Assembly (NCBI GenBank): GCA_018136815.1 | Contig: CM030941.1 | Coordinates: 1,983,582-2,047,581, forward strand | Source of the DNA: Isochrysis galbana | Lineage: Eukaryota > Haptophyta > Isochrysidales > Isochrysidaceae | DNA length: 64,000 nt | Direction: 5' to 3' | In this document: positions 8,293 to 17,946 of the stretch, one piece after another | Position numbering within the stretch: position 1 is the stretch's first letter | How the letters are laid out: the number at the start of each line of letters is the position of its first letter | The notes under the pieces: generated by a model | What the model was told of the DNA's origin: nothing | Databases searched by the model: none | Seen by the model: only the letters and a program-made list of their open reading frames with translations | Position numbers and translations under genes: made by a program

Positions 8293-8825
8293 CCTCAGTC
8301 CTTGCAGAAATTGGCCCGCTGCCAGGAGCAACAGGCAGGAGCTGAGGTTGGTTGTGCAGGCCCACCTAGGGGGTGTCTGCGATGGAGAGAGGGGGGCGCG
8401 AGGCCCCCATTGGCCTCCTACTTCCCACTTATAAAAGTAATTGTAAGTAGTAGAATTTAGAATTAGGCGAATAGTTAGTAGTTAGAGTTAGGCCCGTCGT
8501 AGAAGTGCGCCGTAGCGATCAGCTATCTAGTTCTATGTACTACACATTTTTGTGACATTCGAACTCCTCACATTGCTGTTCGGAGAAGATTAGGCCGAAG
8601 ATGAATAAACAGCAGAAAAACAGTATATCGCATATGACGCGGCTACGCGTGCGCAATGCGATGGCGGAAGCGCAAGACGGGCTCAGAGGTTGTGATGGTG
8701 ATCATTACACAACCACGTTGCGCACATGGGCTCCCTAGGCCTTGCGCACCTCGATGGCACGCACGAGCAAATCGGGACGACGCGCGACCAGTCGCGACCA
8801 GAAATTTTGGATGCCCAAGCCACCA
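8293..8825. other. Intergenic spacer
   Basis: No gene is recognised. A TATAAAAGT sequence occurs near 8431, but no plus-strand gene follows, so it is not called a promoter. The last ~100 bases are the probable 3' flank of the minus-strand phosphatase gene. Confidence 0.3.
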
Positions 8826-9818
8826 TCACAGGTGAGCATTCAGGCGCTGGCTATCGAGAAGCACACGTCGCCACTCTTCTCCGCAGCCAACTAGCTGCAA
8901 GTAGCGATCGATAGCGCCATACTCGTTACGGAGCCACTGGAACGTCTCGAGGACCGCCTTCCGTGGGCTTCCGCTCAATTTGGACCAGTCGACACCTGAG
9001 CTGACCCCATCGGCGCTGGCACCCGCAGCTTGCTCGAGACTTCTTACGCTGAGAAGGTGCTCCGACCTCGTATATGCATCCACAATCTCTTGTTCATTGT
9101 CGCCAGCGGCGTGCTGCAGGAGCGCGGCGAGGACACCCGTGCGGTCCTTACCTTTGGCGCAGTGTATGAGGACACCACCTTTGGACCTATCGGCGGCGAC
9201 AGCGAGCGCCTGACCAAAGGCCTCGGGGGCCGACTTAAGCATCGCTGTGTAGAGCAGGTCATGGCCACCGTTTGTCACCTCATCGTAGAGCATCTGGTCG
9301 TACGCCTTGCCTGAGAAGCCGCGCAACACCATTGCCTTAGCTTTGCGCTGTGCCGGCATGCGTCTCTCTATCTCCTCGAAGAAAGCCTGAGGGGGCGTGG
9401 CGGCAGACGCGTAAGCGGCACACAGCGCGAGGGGAGCAGCAGGCGGAGCATGGATTGGAGGGGCCGGCACCTCGACGTCTCCTAGCAGTGGTACATGGAT
9501 TCTCCGTAAATGGCCACAGCCCTCGGATGCAAGACATCCAGCACCAACCGGTGCGCCCCGATCGTACGCCTCGATCAGCCGCGCGCCCGCAGATGTGGCT
9601 GCGCAGGCAGCGCGCTCGATCTCATCTTCTGAGCGGAGGTCGATGAGGGTGCGTACTTTCGCGCTGTCGAGGATGCGCGCGGCGTCGCGCTCGGAGGCCT
9701 GCTCGAGCGCAGCTGAGCGATATAGCCCAGGCAGCGACGGCGAGACCCGCCGGAAGTTGAGCACGCCGTCTTGGGGCAGCAGCAGCCCGGCCGACGAGAC
9801 GGTGAGGAGTCCCAGCAT
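8826..9818 (-). CDS. Protein phosphatase of the PTP-like (Y_phosphatase3) type
   Basis: A 330-residue single-exon ORF. The P-loop HCAKGKDRTG (residues 219-228) has the CX5R signature with catalytic Cys220 and Arg226. The HC-x-x-GKDRTG form is typical of the Y_phosphatase3 family of dual-specificity or lipid phosphatases. Upstream family marks are present: an N-terminal FRRVSPSLPGLYRSAAL segment and TLIDLRSEDEIE (residues about 57-68). The reaction is expected to be hydrolysis of phosphotyrosine or phosphoinositide, but the substrate cannot be told. The hydrophobic first ~15 residues could be part of a targeting sequence or simply the fold. The ATG at 9818 is the first in frame. The GTA/TGAATAT microsatellite (9880-9902) lies just upstream. 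Confidence 0.85.
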   Translation of the reverse strand: MLGLLTVSSAGLLLPQDGVLNFRRVSPSLPGLYRSAALEQASERDAARILDSAKVRTLIDLRSEDEIERAACAATSAGARLIEAYDRGAPVGAGCLASEGCGHLRRIHVPLLGDVEVPAPPIHAPPAAPLALCAAYASAATPPQAFFEEIERRMPAQRKAKAMVLRGFSGKAYDQMLYDEVTNGGHDLLYTAMLKSAPEAFGQALAVAADRSKGGVLIHCAKGKDRTGVLAALLQHAAGDNEQEIVDAYTRSEHLLSVRSLEQAAGASADGVSSGVDWSKLSGSPRKAVLETFQWLRNEYGAIDRYLQLVGCGEEWRRVLLDSQRLNAHL

Positions 9819-10793
9819 CGTCGCGCGATTTGTACCTACCCGGGGGATCTTGTTTACTGGTAAATACCCGCTAATAGTGAATATGTGAATATGTGAATAT
9901 GTCTACATTCTGTGTCCCTAGGAGTAAAGCTGACCGTTTTCCATTCTTGTTACGGGGTTTGTGCTGCAGCGCTGCGGCTCTCTCTCGCCTCTCAAACGGG
10001 GAACGGGGCCGTCGACTCTACCGATACATATCTATTCCGGGAAGATGTGGGGCGTGGGAGAGGATGGCAGCGACAAGCTAGAAGAGCTACTTTAGTGTCC
10101 GTGGAAGACCCGCGGCGGCCGCTGGCCGACGGTGGGCTCGAGATTCCGGAGAGATTCTTCCGTTGGACAAGGCGAGCGAGATCTCTACTTTCTACGCGGT
10201 AAGGCTTGGGGGGAAGGGGGTGGCTGCTGTGCGAGTCGAAGTCTGTCGAACGTGGCCGGGGAAGGGGAGGGAGGCGCCGGCGGGGGGAAGGGGGAGGGGG
10301 AGGGGGGAAGACGAGGGAAAGGCGCCACACGCCCCCCCGGGGGGGAAGGGGGGAAGGGGGAGGGGGGGGGGGGGAGCCTCGATGCAGCGGTCTGTCCTCG
10401 AGGGCCCACCGCATCCCCGCCGCCGGCGCTCTTCTCTTCTACTTCTTCTTTATGCTTCTCTCTCTGTCCTCGCGCTTCCCCCTTCTCCGCTCTCCTCTAC
10501 TCCCCCAGTCCACGCGGTCCGGTGAGCGCCGTCCCCTCTCCCCTTCTTCCCCCCCCTTCCCCTCCCGCCTCCTCGCCTCCGGGTGCACTCATCCAGTGGT
10601 GCCTGCCGCGACACGCTGAGCACACACGCGTCCCCTCCCGCGCATCCACTCGCTCCGCCTCGCTCTAGGACGGCTACCTGGCTGGCAACCCTGCGAAGAG
10701 CATGGCGCTGCCGCCTCAGTGCCTGCGCTCTCTGCTTGCTGGCTCACCCCTACTCCCCTTGGTCCCCTGGCGAGCAGCCGATCAGCATCAGCA
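9819..10793. other. Divergent intergenic region upstream of phosphatase and eEF3
   Basis: The region lies between two divergently transcribed genes and should hold both promoters. It contains a TGAATATG microsatellite (9880-9902), a strongly purine-biased GGGGAGGGG tract (about 10205-10378) followed by a pyrimidine-rich tract (10430-10580), and then a GC-rich leader to the eEF3 start. ORFs across the tracts are low-complexity translations. No TATA box is obvious. Confidence 0.5.
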
Positions 10794-13700
10794 ATGTCGA
10801 AGCTCCCTGAGGATCTCGCATGGTCGGAGAACGCGGCGGCGCTCCTCGCTGAGACTGACAAGACCTCGGTCAAGGCTGTCTGTACCACCATCAAGAAGGT
10901 GCACGATGTCCTGCATCTGCCACAGCCGCGAGGGAATCTAAGCCAAGCGCGCTTACCCAGCTTGGCGGCTCGGGCTGCTCGATGCGGTCGGGGCACTCCC
11001 TGCCCAACCACTCTCGCGCTCGCTCTTCTCGCTCGCCCTAACTCATCTTGCCCTTTCACGTCCTGCTGCAGTCTGCCGATGACAAGGCCAAGAAGGAGGC
11101 CTGCATGGATGCGATCACTGATCTCGCGAAGTGGTCTGCCAAGCAGGGCGTCTACTGGCCAGAGCCTTACTTGATGACCCTTTTCGACACTGTCATGGCA
11201 CTCGTCGCTGACAAGGACCGCAAGGTGCAGCTCAAGGCTGACGAGGCCGGTGCTGCAATGATGGACGCACTCAACCCAGTTGCCGTTGATGCGATGCTCC
11301 CACTGCTCTTCAAGCAATTTGAGGAGCACCGCTGGCAGACCAAGCTGGGCGCAGTTAAGATGTTTGCGCAGCTTGCCGCCCACGCCACTAAGGCCGTCTC
11401 AGCTCTTCTCCCCAGCATTGTCGTCAAGCTGATGGAGGTCTCGCAGGACCCTAAGCTGGTCATTAAGGAGGAGGCTGTCAAGGCGCTTCGCAAGTGCTGC
11501 GATGTCATCGACAACGCTGACGTTATCCCCCTCATCGACTCAGTCATCTCTGCGAACTTGAATCCGGACACGGAGGGCGAGTCGTGCCTCGACAAGCTCG
11601 TCGCCACCACCTACGTCTCTGCTGTCGACGAGCCGACCCTCTCCATCATCATGCCGGTACTCCTGCGTGGTCTCAAGGTCCGTGGCAACGTTGGCATGCA
11701 GCGGAAGGCTGCTGTGGTTGTTGACACTATGTTCAAGCTCGTGAACAACCCCGCCGACGTTGCCGCCTTTACCGGTGACCTCATCCCCACGCTCACCAAG
11801 AACATCGACGAGATTGCCGTCCCAGAAGTCCGCGACAAGACCGCTGAGGCGCTCAACACAGTAAAGGTCACCCTTGGCGAGTACGAGGCCGTGAAGGTTG
11901 ACTGCTCGCCCGTGGAGGTGGAGGCCGTCATTGCCGAGATCCTCACCGGCAACGCGTACACCTCAGACGAGGTGACAATGTGGATCTCGCAGGTCACCGC
12001 GCCGCTCTTCGCCACCGCTCGCCCGCGTCCCAAGGAGACCGTCATCCCGTACCTGTTCGCCATAGTCTCCGAGGCCGAGGCTATCATCAATGGTGAGAAG
12101 TTCCTCGAGGTGGGTGCCGAGAAGTTTGGCGCTGGGGTCGAGGAAGTGGAGGAGGAGGATCACGACGACCTCGAAGTCCTCTGCGATTGCGAGTTCTCGC
12201 TCGCCTACGGTAACCGCGTCCTCCTGCACAACACACGGCTGAAGCTCAAGCGCGGCAAGTGCTACGGCCTCATCGGCCCCAATGGTGCTGGCAAATCGAC
12301 CCTGATGCGCTCCATTGCTGCCGAAATGGTTGAGGGCTTCCCCAAGGAGATCCGCTCGGTCTACGTAGAGTGCGACGTCTCCGCGGCTCATGCCGAGGTC
12401 TCCTGCGTCGACTTCATCCATATGGATCTCCCTGAGCGCACCAAGGACGAGATCGCAGCGCAGATGACTGCGGTCGGCTTCAAGGAGGACCTCATGTGGG
12501 GCCCCGTCGGCGCGCTTTCAGGCGGCTGGCGTATGCGCCTCGCGCTCTCGCGAGCCATGCTGAAGGAGCCGGAGCTGCTTCTCCTTGACGAGCCCACCAA
12601 CCACGTCGACGTGCACGGTGTTGCCTGGCTCACCAAGTACGTCCAGGATCTGTCCGGAAAGTCGATCTCGTCGATGATCGTCTCGCACGACACCGCCTTC
12701 CTCGACGCCGTCGCCCAGGACATGGTCCACTACGAGAAGAACCGTAAGCTCAAGGTGTACCCGGGCAACCTTTCCGACTTCGTCAAGATTGTGCCCGAGG
12801 CCGCCGCCTACTACAAGCTTGAGTCGGACAACATCGCTTTCTCCTTCCCAGACCCGGGCATGCTTGAGGGCGTCACCTCGCGCACCAAGGCGCTTATCAA
12901 GATGAAGGATGTCTCATTCAAGTACCCTACCCGTGAGGTGAACACGCTCAATAACGTGAGTGTGCAGGTCTCGATGGCGTCGCGTGTGGCCGTCATCGGC
13001 GTTAACGGCGCTGGCAAGTCAACCCTCATCAAGCTGATGGTCGGCGAGATCGAGCCAAACGAGAACGAGGGCGAGCCCTCGATCGTGCGCCACCCCAACA
13101 TGCGCCTCGCCTACGTCGCGCAGCACGCCTTCCATCACATTGAGAACCACCTTGAGGAGACACCCGTCAACTATATTGAGTGGCGCTTCGCCGGAGGCAT
13201 GGACCGCGAGGGCCTCGCCTCGAACCACCTCGACCTCACCGAGGAGGAAGATGCCCTCATCGACAAAAAGCCGGGCCAGGTTTCGCAGCTGCGCTCTAGG
13301 AGGAAGGGCAAGAAGGGCCATGAGTACGAGGTGCTTTGGGTGGGGTGGAAGGAGGGCGACGAGACGCAGTGGATGAACAAGGACATGCTCCAGCGCTTCA
13401 AGTGGACCGACAACGCGGACAAGAAGAAGCCGGTCTACGAGTGCGGTTCTGCGCTCACCAAGCTCATGATGCAGGTGGACGAGCGCATCGCCTTCGAACA
13501 GTCGGGCATCGCCACCAAGAAACTAACTGCGCTGAACATCCAAAAGCACCTCGACAACTTCAACCTGGAGATGCAGTTCGGCACCTATTCCAAGATCGGT
13601 GCGCTCTCGGGCGGTCAAAAGGTCAAGGTCGTGCTTGCCGCTGCGATGTGGATGGAGCCGCACGTGCTCATCCTCGACGAGCCAACCAACTTCCTCGACC

Positions 13701-14089
13701 GCGACTCTCTCGGTGCGCTCGCGACTGCCATCAAGAACTACGCGGGCGGTGTCATCATCATCTCACACCAGCGTGAGTTCTACTCGGCTCTCTGCCCCGA
13801 GGTCTGGTCCGTTGTCGACGGCCGTGTGGCTGTCTCGGGCTCCGAGTGGATGGATGCCGCTGAGAAGGCCCGCAAGAAGGCCGAGAAGGAAGCGGCCAAG
13901 AACGCCTCGCTGAGCAAGGAGGACAAGTTTGACGCCTTCGGCAACAAGATCGAGGAGAAGCAGCAGCTCAAAAAGATCCCCAAGTCGGAGCTCAAGAAGC
14001 TCAAGAAGCGCGTCGCGGAGATGCGCAAGGCGGGCCAAGAGGTGTTCACCGACGAGGAGGTCGAGAAGGAGGGCTACACCCTCGACTAG
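10794..14089 (+). CDS. Translation elongation factor 3 (eEF3), ABC-F ATPase
   Basis: Predicted as join(10794..10898, 11072..14089), 1040 residues, close to the usual ~1040-1050 of the family. The intron has GTGCAC and CTGCAG borders and is phase 0, giving ...TTIKK then SADDKAKKEA. Order of domains: HEAT repeats (about 40-320), a four-helix region, ABC1 with Walker A GPNGAGKST (437-445), signature LSGGW (517) and Walker B LLLLDEPTNHVD (Asp541), then ABC2 with Walker A GVNGAGKST (678), signature LSGGQ (880) and Walker B LILDEPTNFLD (Asp904). The eEF3-specific chromodomain-like insert lies within ABC2 (about 775-825, EYEVLWVGWKEGDETQW). A basic tail ends the protein. eEF3 releases deacylated tRNA from the ribosomal E site using ATP and is best known from fungi but also occurs in algae and oomycetes. 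Confidence is high. Confidence 0.97.
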
Positions 14090-14904
14090 ATAATGTTATC
14101 TTTCCTGGGGTCTGCCGTGCCGCTAGGCGCCGCACAGGGAGCATTTTCAGACGGCGACTCGAGCATGGACCCATCGGTGTTCTCAGAGTGCAAACGTCAA
14201 GTCATTTTGTACCGCATGCCGATGTCTGCTCTCGGGCTCGCTGGGGCGCCCTACTACCACCACGCCGTCGTATTGAGCATGTGACTGTGACCAACCACTA
14301 CTTTGTGTGTGCGCGTGACTATGGAAATGTGAGATGAGATTGAGCCCGAGATGCTTAAAACTACATTACTAAAGGTGAAGTAAGTGTTGTGACGGGTACG
14401 GCACGGTTTTCGTTAGAATTCATGGGAAGTGGGAAATCGGTTGATGTGCGGCAAGTGAGCACTCGTCGACAGCGACGAGCTCTCGCTCGCCCCCCCGGAG
14501 TGGGGCCGTGGCCATGCCGTATGCGATGCCTGCCTTCGAGGACCCGCTTGGAACCATTCCAGTGGAGGTGGGCTACCCAGCGCGGATTCTGCGGCCCCCG
14601 AGCCCGCTGCATCGCCCGTGCACGTCGTGGAAATTTAGTGTGGCAAACTGCCCACATCGTCTGTCTGCGCTTTTGTGCCTTGTGACCGGTGTGCGACCCA
14701 CCCCAAGACGAAGAGGCAGCTGCTGCCGTGGCGGAGGCAGTGGCGCAGTGGTAGCTACATAGGTGGACGTGTGCACACAGGAGAGGCTCACGACGCGCAT
14801 CGCCGATTGTCCGATGTTTGAATATCCCGAACATCTCCCGCCGTACCGCCGATAACGTAAATGTAGTTTTAGTAGTGTGACGAGTGGAGTGACAATGGGA
14901 TGAA
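14090..14904. other. eEF3 3' flank and spacer
   Basis: The first ~200 bases are the probable 3' untranslated region of eEF3. The rest has no recognisable gene. A sequence GTGGCGCAGTGGTAGC near 14740 resembles a tRNA A box, but no B box or cloverleaf follows. Confidence 0.4.
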
Positions 14905-16172
14905 AAAAATATTCTTGAAGATATTAACCTCAAGAGGAGCCATCGTGGATGGAGCACCGAGGGTGATAGAGCCGTCCGCGCTGTCGGAGGCGAGCTGAAT
15001 CGAAGCGGCGTGCGTAGCTAAGAAGTCGTTCCCGAGCAGCAGCATCGGGTTGCCTTCAATCACCATGAACGTATGACGAAAGAGAAATCCGCCGACGGAG
15101 AAGACGATTCGAGCCTTGCCTCGAGTGATAAGAGGTAGGCCGTCCGGACCGTGAAGCGGTGTCACTACGGCTTGCGGCAGCCGCTCGACGCATGCGTCGT
15201 TGGGTAGGCTGGACAAGAGGGAAGTGGTCACGACCGACGGGCCAGCTCCGGTGTCAGCGAGGGTGCTGTTGACCGTGAGGGCGGAGTCGGCTAAGATAAC
15301 TCCTTCTTTGTCGGTAGCCTCGCCGGAGCGGCAGACCATTAGATCTCGAACATATAGGCAATGCCTTGGGTAGGCAGATGGTAGGGTATCCACGACGCTA
15401 TCCGGTCGGTGCGCGGTCACGTGTGCGATGGTGTCGGACGGGGACGGGGTTGGTCGACAGCGTGGTTGCTCGGGTGAATTCGTCGTCATGGTGATCGTCG
15501 TCTCTTCGGGTAATCCGACTGCCGCTATCGTGGCAGAGGGTCTAGAGGCGTCGTCCTCGTTGGTAGCGGTGCAGGGTGATAGCTTGGGACTAGTGTAGCC
15601 CAGGCCTCTCTTGTCGGTGGGGTGCCTCGGTCGGGTGGTCGGACATCTTTTCCCAATCTTTCTCGAGACGGGCTTGGGCTTCTGTCTTGGGTCTTCGAAC
15701 TAATGAGGCTAGCTCTTCGGCGCGGATGCCTTTGGCTTCCACGAACTCGATCGGCACTCGGACGGCAGCGGCGAGGTCGGATTCCTCGTCCGCGCCTCGT
15801 CCGGCTAGAGCTTGCGCTCTTATTTCATCAGCGGTTTCGAGCGTGACGTTGGACCATTTCTGGTCCCCGTTCACTCCGAATGATTGCCATTGTTGGCGCC
15901 GCTTCCGGAGAGTCGTCGGCGTCGTCGGACGCGGCGAGCTCGCGCGTGCCGGAGGCGGGGCGGTCCATGGAGAGAATGGGTCGTGGAGAGTAGACTCGGA
16001 GGCGTAGAGTGGCGTGTCGTTGTCGTGGTTATCGTGGGTTTCTTTTTGGTCTTCGTGGTTGTCTGACTCGGGAGTAGCTAGACGGGAAACAACGGGGTCG
16101 GAAGAAACTTCACTAGATTCCCTCCCCCTCTCATAACGATGAAGAGCCGACCACGGCTCGTATGCGGTAGCC
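14905..16172 (-). mobile_element. Inverted Ty3/gypsy fragment (copy D) ending in a LINE-like tail
   Basis: Read on the minus strand from 16172, this matches copy A from about 20950 to 22195: the end of the methyltransferase linker, the MNGDQKWSNV region and the aspartic-protease domain (LADTGAGPS). A small insertion near 15625-15640 shifts the frame. At the element-3' side it stops after codons for APLEVN and continues ATCTTCAAGAATATTTTTTT (14905-14926), which resembles the 3' end of the LINEs at 1341 and 7748. No target duplication was found. It is a non-functional fragment. Confidence 0.85.
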
Positions 16173-16709
16173 TCACCTCGTCGTCGTCTTGCAGGACGGC
16201 CGCCCGCTAGCCTCGCGCTCCGTTAGCTCCGTTGAGGAGCACGGCCCACTGCAGGGGCGCAGCGGCCGTGGGTGCCCTCTCCTGCCGCGGGGTGTCGGCG
16301 TGTGGCGTGTCGGCAGGGTCTGCCTTGTCTGCCTCGTCGTTGCACGCACGCGCGCGCCCGGCACGGTCGAGGTTGGGGTTGAACATGGGGGTGAGGAAGG
16401 AGAGAAGGGGGGGGGGGGGGGTCGCGCACGGTCACAAGGGAGCGTAGCGCAGGGCCGCGCGCGGGGGAGGGGGGAGCGGAGCAGCGGAGCCGAGCGCGGG
16501 GCATATGTACAATCTACGAAGTACTGTACTTATACTTAGCAGAGAGCGTTATAGTTATAGATAGAGGTAGAGGCAGAGGCCCCCCGCTTCCCCGCTGTGT
16601 TTGGGACTGTGTTTGGCTGTGTTTCTACGAAACCCAAACACAGACTGTGTTTCATGTTCATGTGTTTGGAGAAGCCCCGGCTGTCGGCTGTGTTTCCCAG
16701 CTAGGAGGA
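16173..16709. repeat. Spacer with G-tract and CTGTGTTT repeats
   Basis: This stretch separates gypsy copies D and A. It holds a poly-G run (about 16407-16420), purine-rich DNA, and from 16593 to 16700 about six copies of CTGTGTTT. One (16597-16607) is inverted relative to CCCAAACACAG near 16637, giving a possible hairpin. No gene is supported. Confidence 0.5.
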
Positions 16710-17946
16710 CCAAAGGATTTACGCCTTCCTCCTCGATCTCGCCGAAGACCCGGTCCTCTCCCTCAACCCCGCGCTGGCCTGCGACGTGCTTCTCCGCAAG
16801 TGCGACGCCACCTTCGCGGCCAACGTTCCCGGCTTCGCCAAGGACTCCGCCTCCATGGAGTGGGACCGGCTCGTAGCCCGTGAAGCCGGCTCCGATCTCT
16901 TAGAGTTATCCAAGAATTTGGTGCGTGCGTACGTCCGCAAGATGGGTGACGCGAAGGTGGATGCCACGACGGTCTGGGACCACCCAAACATGTCGCACGA
17001 TATCAATCAACGATTCGAGTCCATCATTCGGAACGACAAGGTCGACGCGGCTCGCGGCGTGGATAACGCGACCAAGTTTGGCGAGTGTCTTGCAAAGACT
17101 CGCTTCCGCGTCGAGAACCACGAGCTCCCTCGCTCGGCCCTTTCGTGCGTCAACCTCTGCCAGCGCTACCTGAGCCCGTACGAACAAGCCCGTGCTAGCC
17201 AACAACAGACGTCGGTCGCGGTCGCCGCCGTGACGCCGCCGGCGACTACTTCCAAGTCCACCAAGACCGCCAAGGTTGCTAAGGCTGCCTCTAACCCCGC
17301 GGACACTACGGCTTCGATGGTCGCCGCCGTCCAAGCAGCGGTGGCCGAGGCATTAAAATCGCAAAACAACAACTCGAACCGCAAGGCGACTGGCGCTGAC
17401 AATCGTCGGGCTCCGCCTCCGCCTACGAATTACTCCGCATCGTCTCCGTTACCGGACGCACTTCTTGACCGTCCTCTCGGCAAAAGCACGTCTTCTCGTC
17501 GCCAATGTGATCCCCCTCCGAACGGCCTTGGGCTTCCGGCCGATTCGGGCCTCTCGGAATGGGATCCAGCTAGCTGGTCTCGAGCACGAGCCCGTTTCTG
17601 GCAAATTTCTCGTTACGCGGGTCACCCGGCCCTTCGCGCTGCGCTCACGCGCTGCCGTCCCTCGGATGCCACCATGACGGCGCCGCGTCTCGACGACTTA
17701 GACCGCGACGTCAAGGAGTGGACCGACGCCAACGGCTGCGCGTACTGCGCCTTTCGTCCCCGGGCTCCATCTGGTACGCCCGAAGCAGACCTGTGGAAGT
17801 ATGGCACGGGCGACGGAGCTCATAACCCCGTCGTTTGCCAACCGTACATTCGTTTTCTCTGCGAAGGTGGCAGTGGCGAGTGTGGTAACGACCCAGAAGT
17901 CCACCGCCGCCTCCGCACGATGGTTGTTCTCCGTCCGGCCCAGTAG
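16710..17946 (+). CDS. Gypsy gag, 3' part (copy A)
   Basis: About 410 codons in frame, truncated at the 5' side by the junction at 16710. The N-terminal part (ALACDVLLRKCDATF...MEWDRLVAREAGSDLLEL) is helix-rich and capsid-like. A Thr/Ala/Pro linker with (PP)n follows. The C-terminal ~60 residues hold Cys/His residues spaced C-x2-C...H-x4-C...C...C, which may bind metal but are not the usual CCHC knuckle. It ends with TAG at 17944-17946, after which the same frame stays open into pol. The protein would package the element RNA in virus-like particles. Confidence 0.8.

Noticed and set aside
8425-8440. TATAAAAGT as a promoter
   Set aside because: No plus-strand gene starts downstream; the next gene is on the minus strand with its 3' end facing it.
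10132-10668. 178-codon ORF upstream of eEF3
   Set aside because: It translates the purine- and pyrimidine-rich tracts (poly-Gly, Pro, Ser) with no family character; several overlapping frames look equally open.
10794-14089. Concluding that the organism is a fungus from eEF3 and septin
   Set aside because: Both also occur in algae and other protists; the P-protein-like transporter, the virus-type ATPase relic and the overall gene set fit an alga better, though none is decisive.
14730-14765. tRNA-like A box (GTGGCGCAGTGGTAGC)
   Set aside because: No B box (GGTTCGANTCC) or acceptor/anticodon pairing follows within 100 bases; likely chance in repeat-rich DNA.
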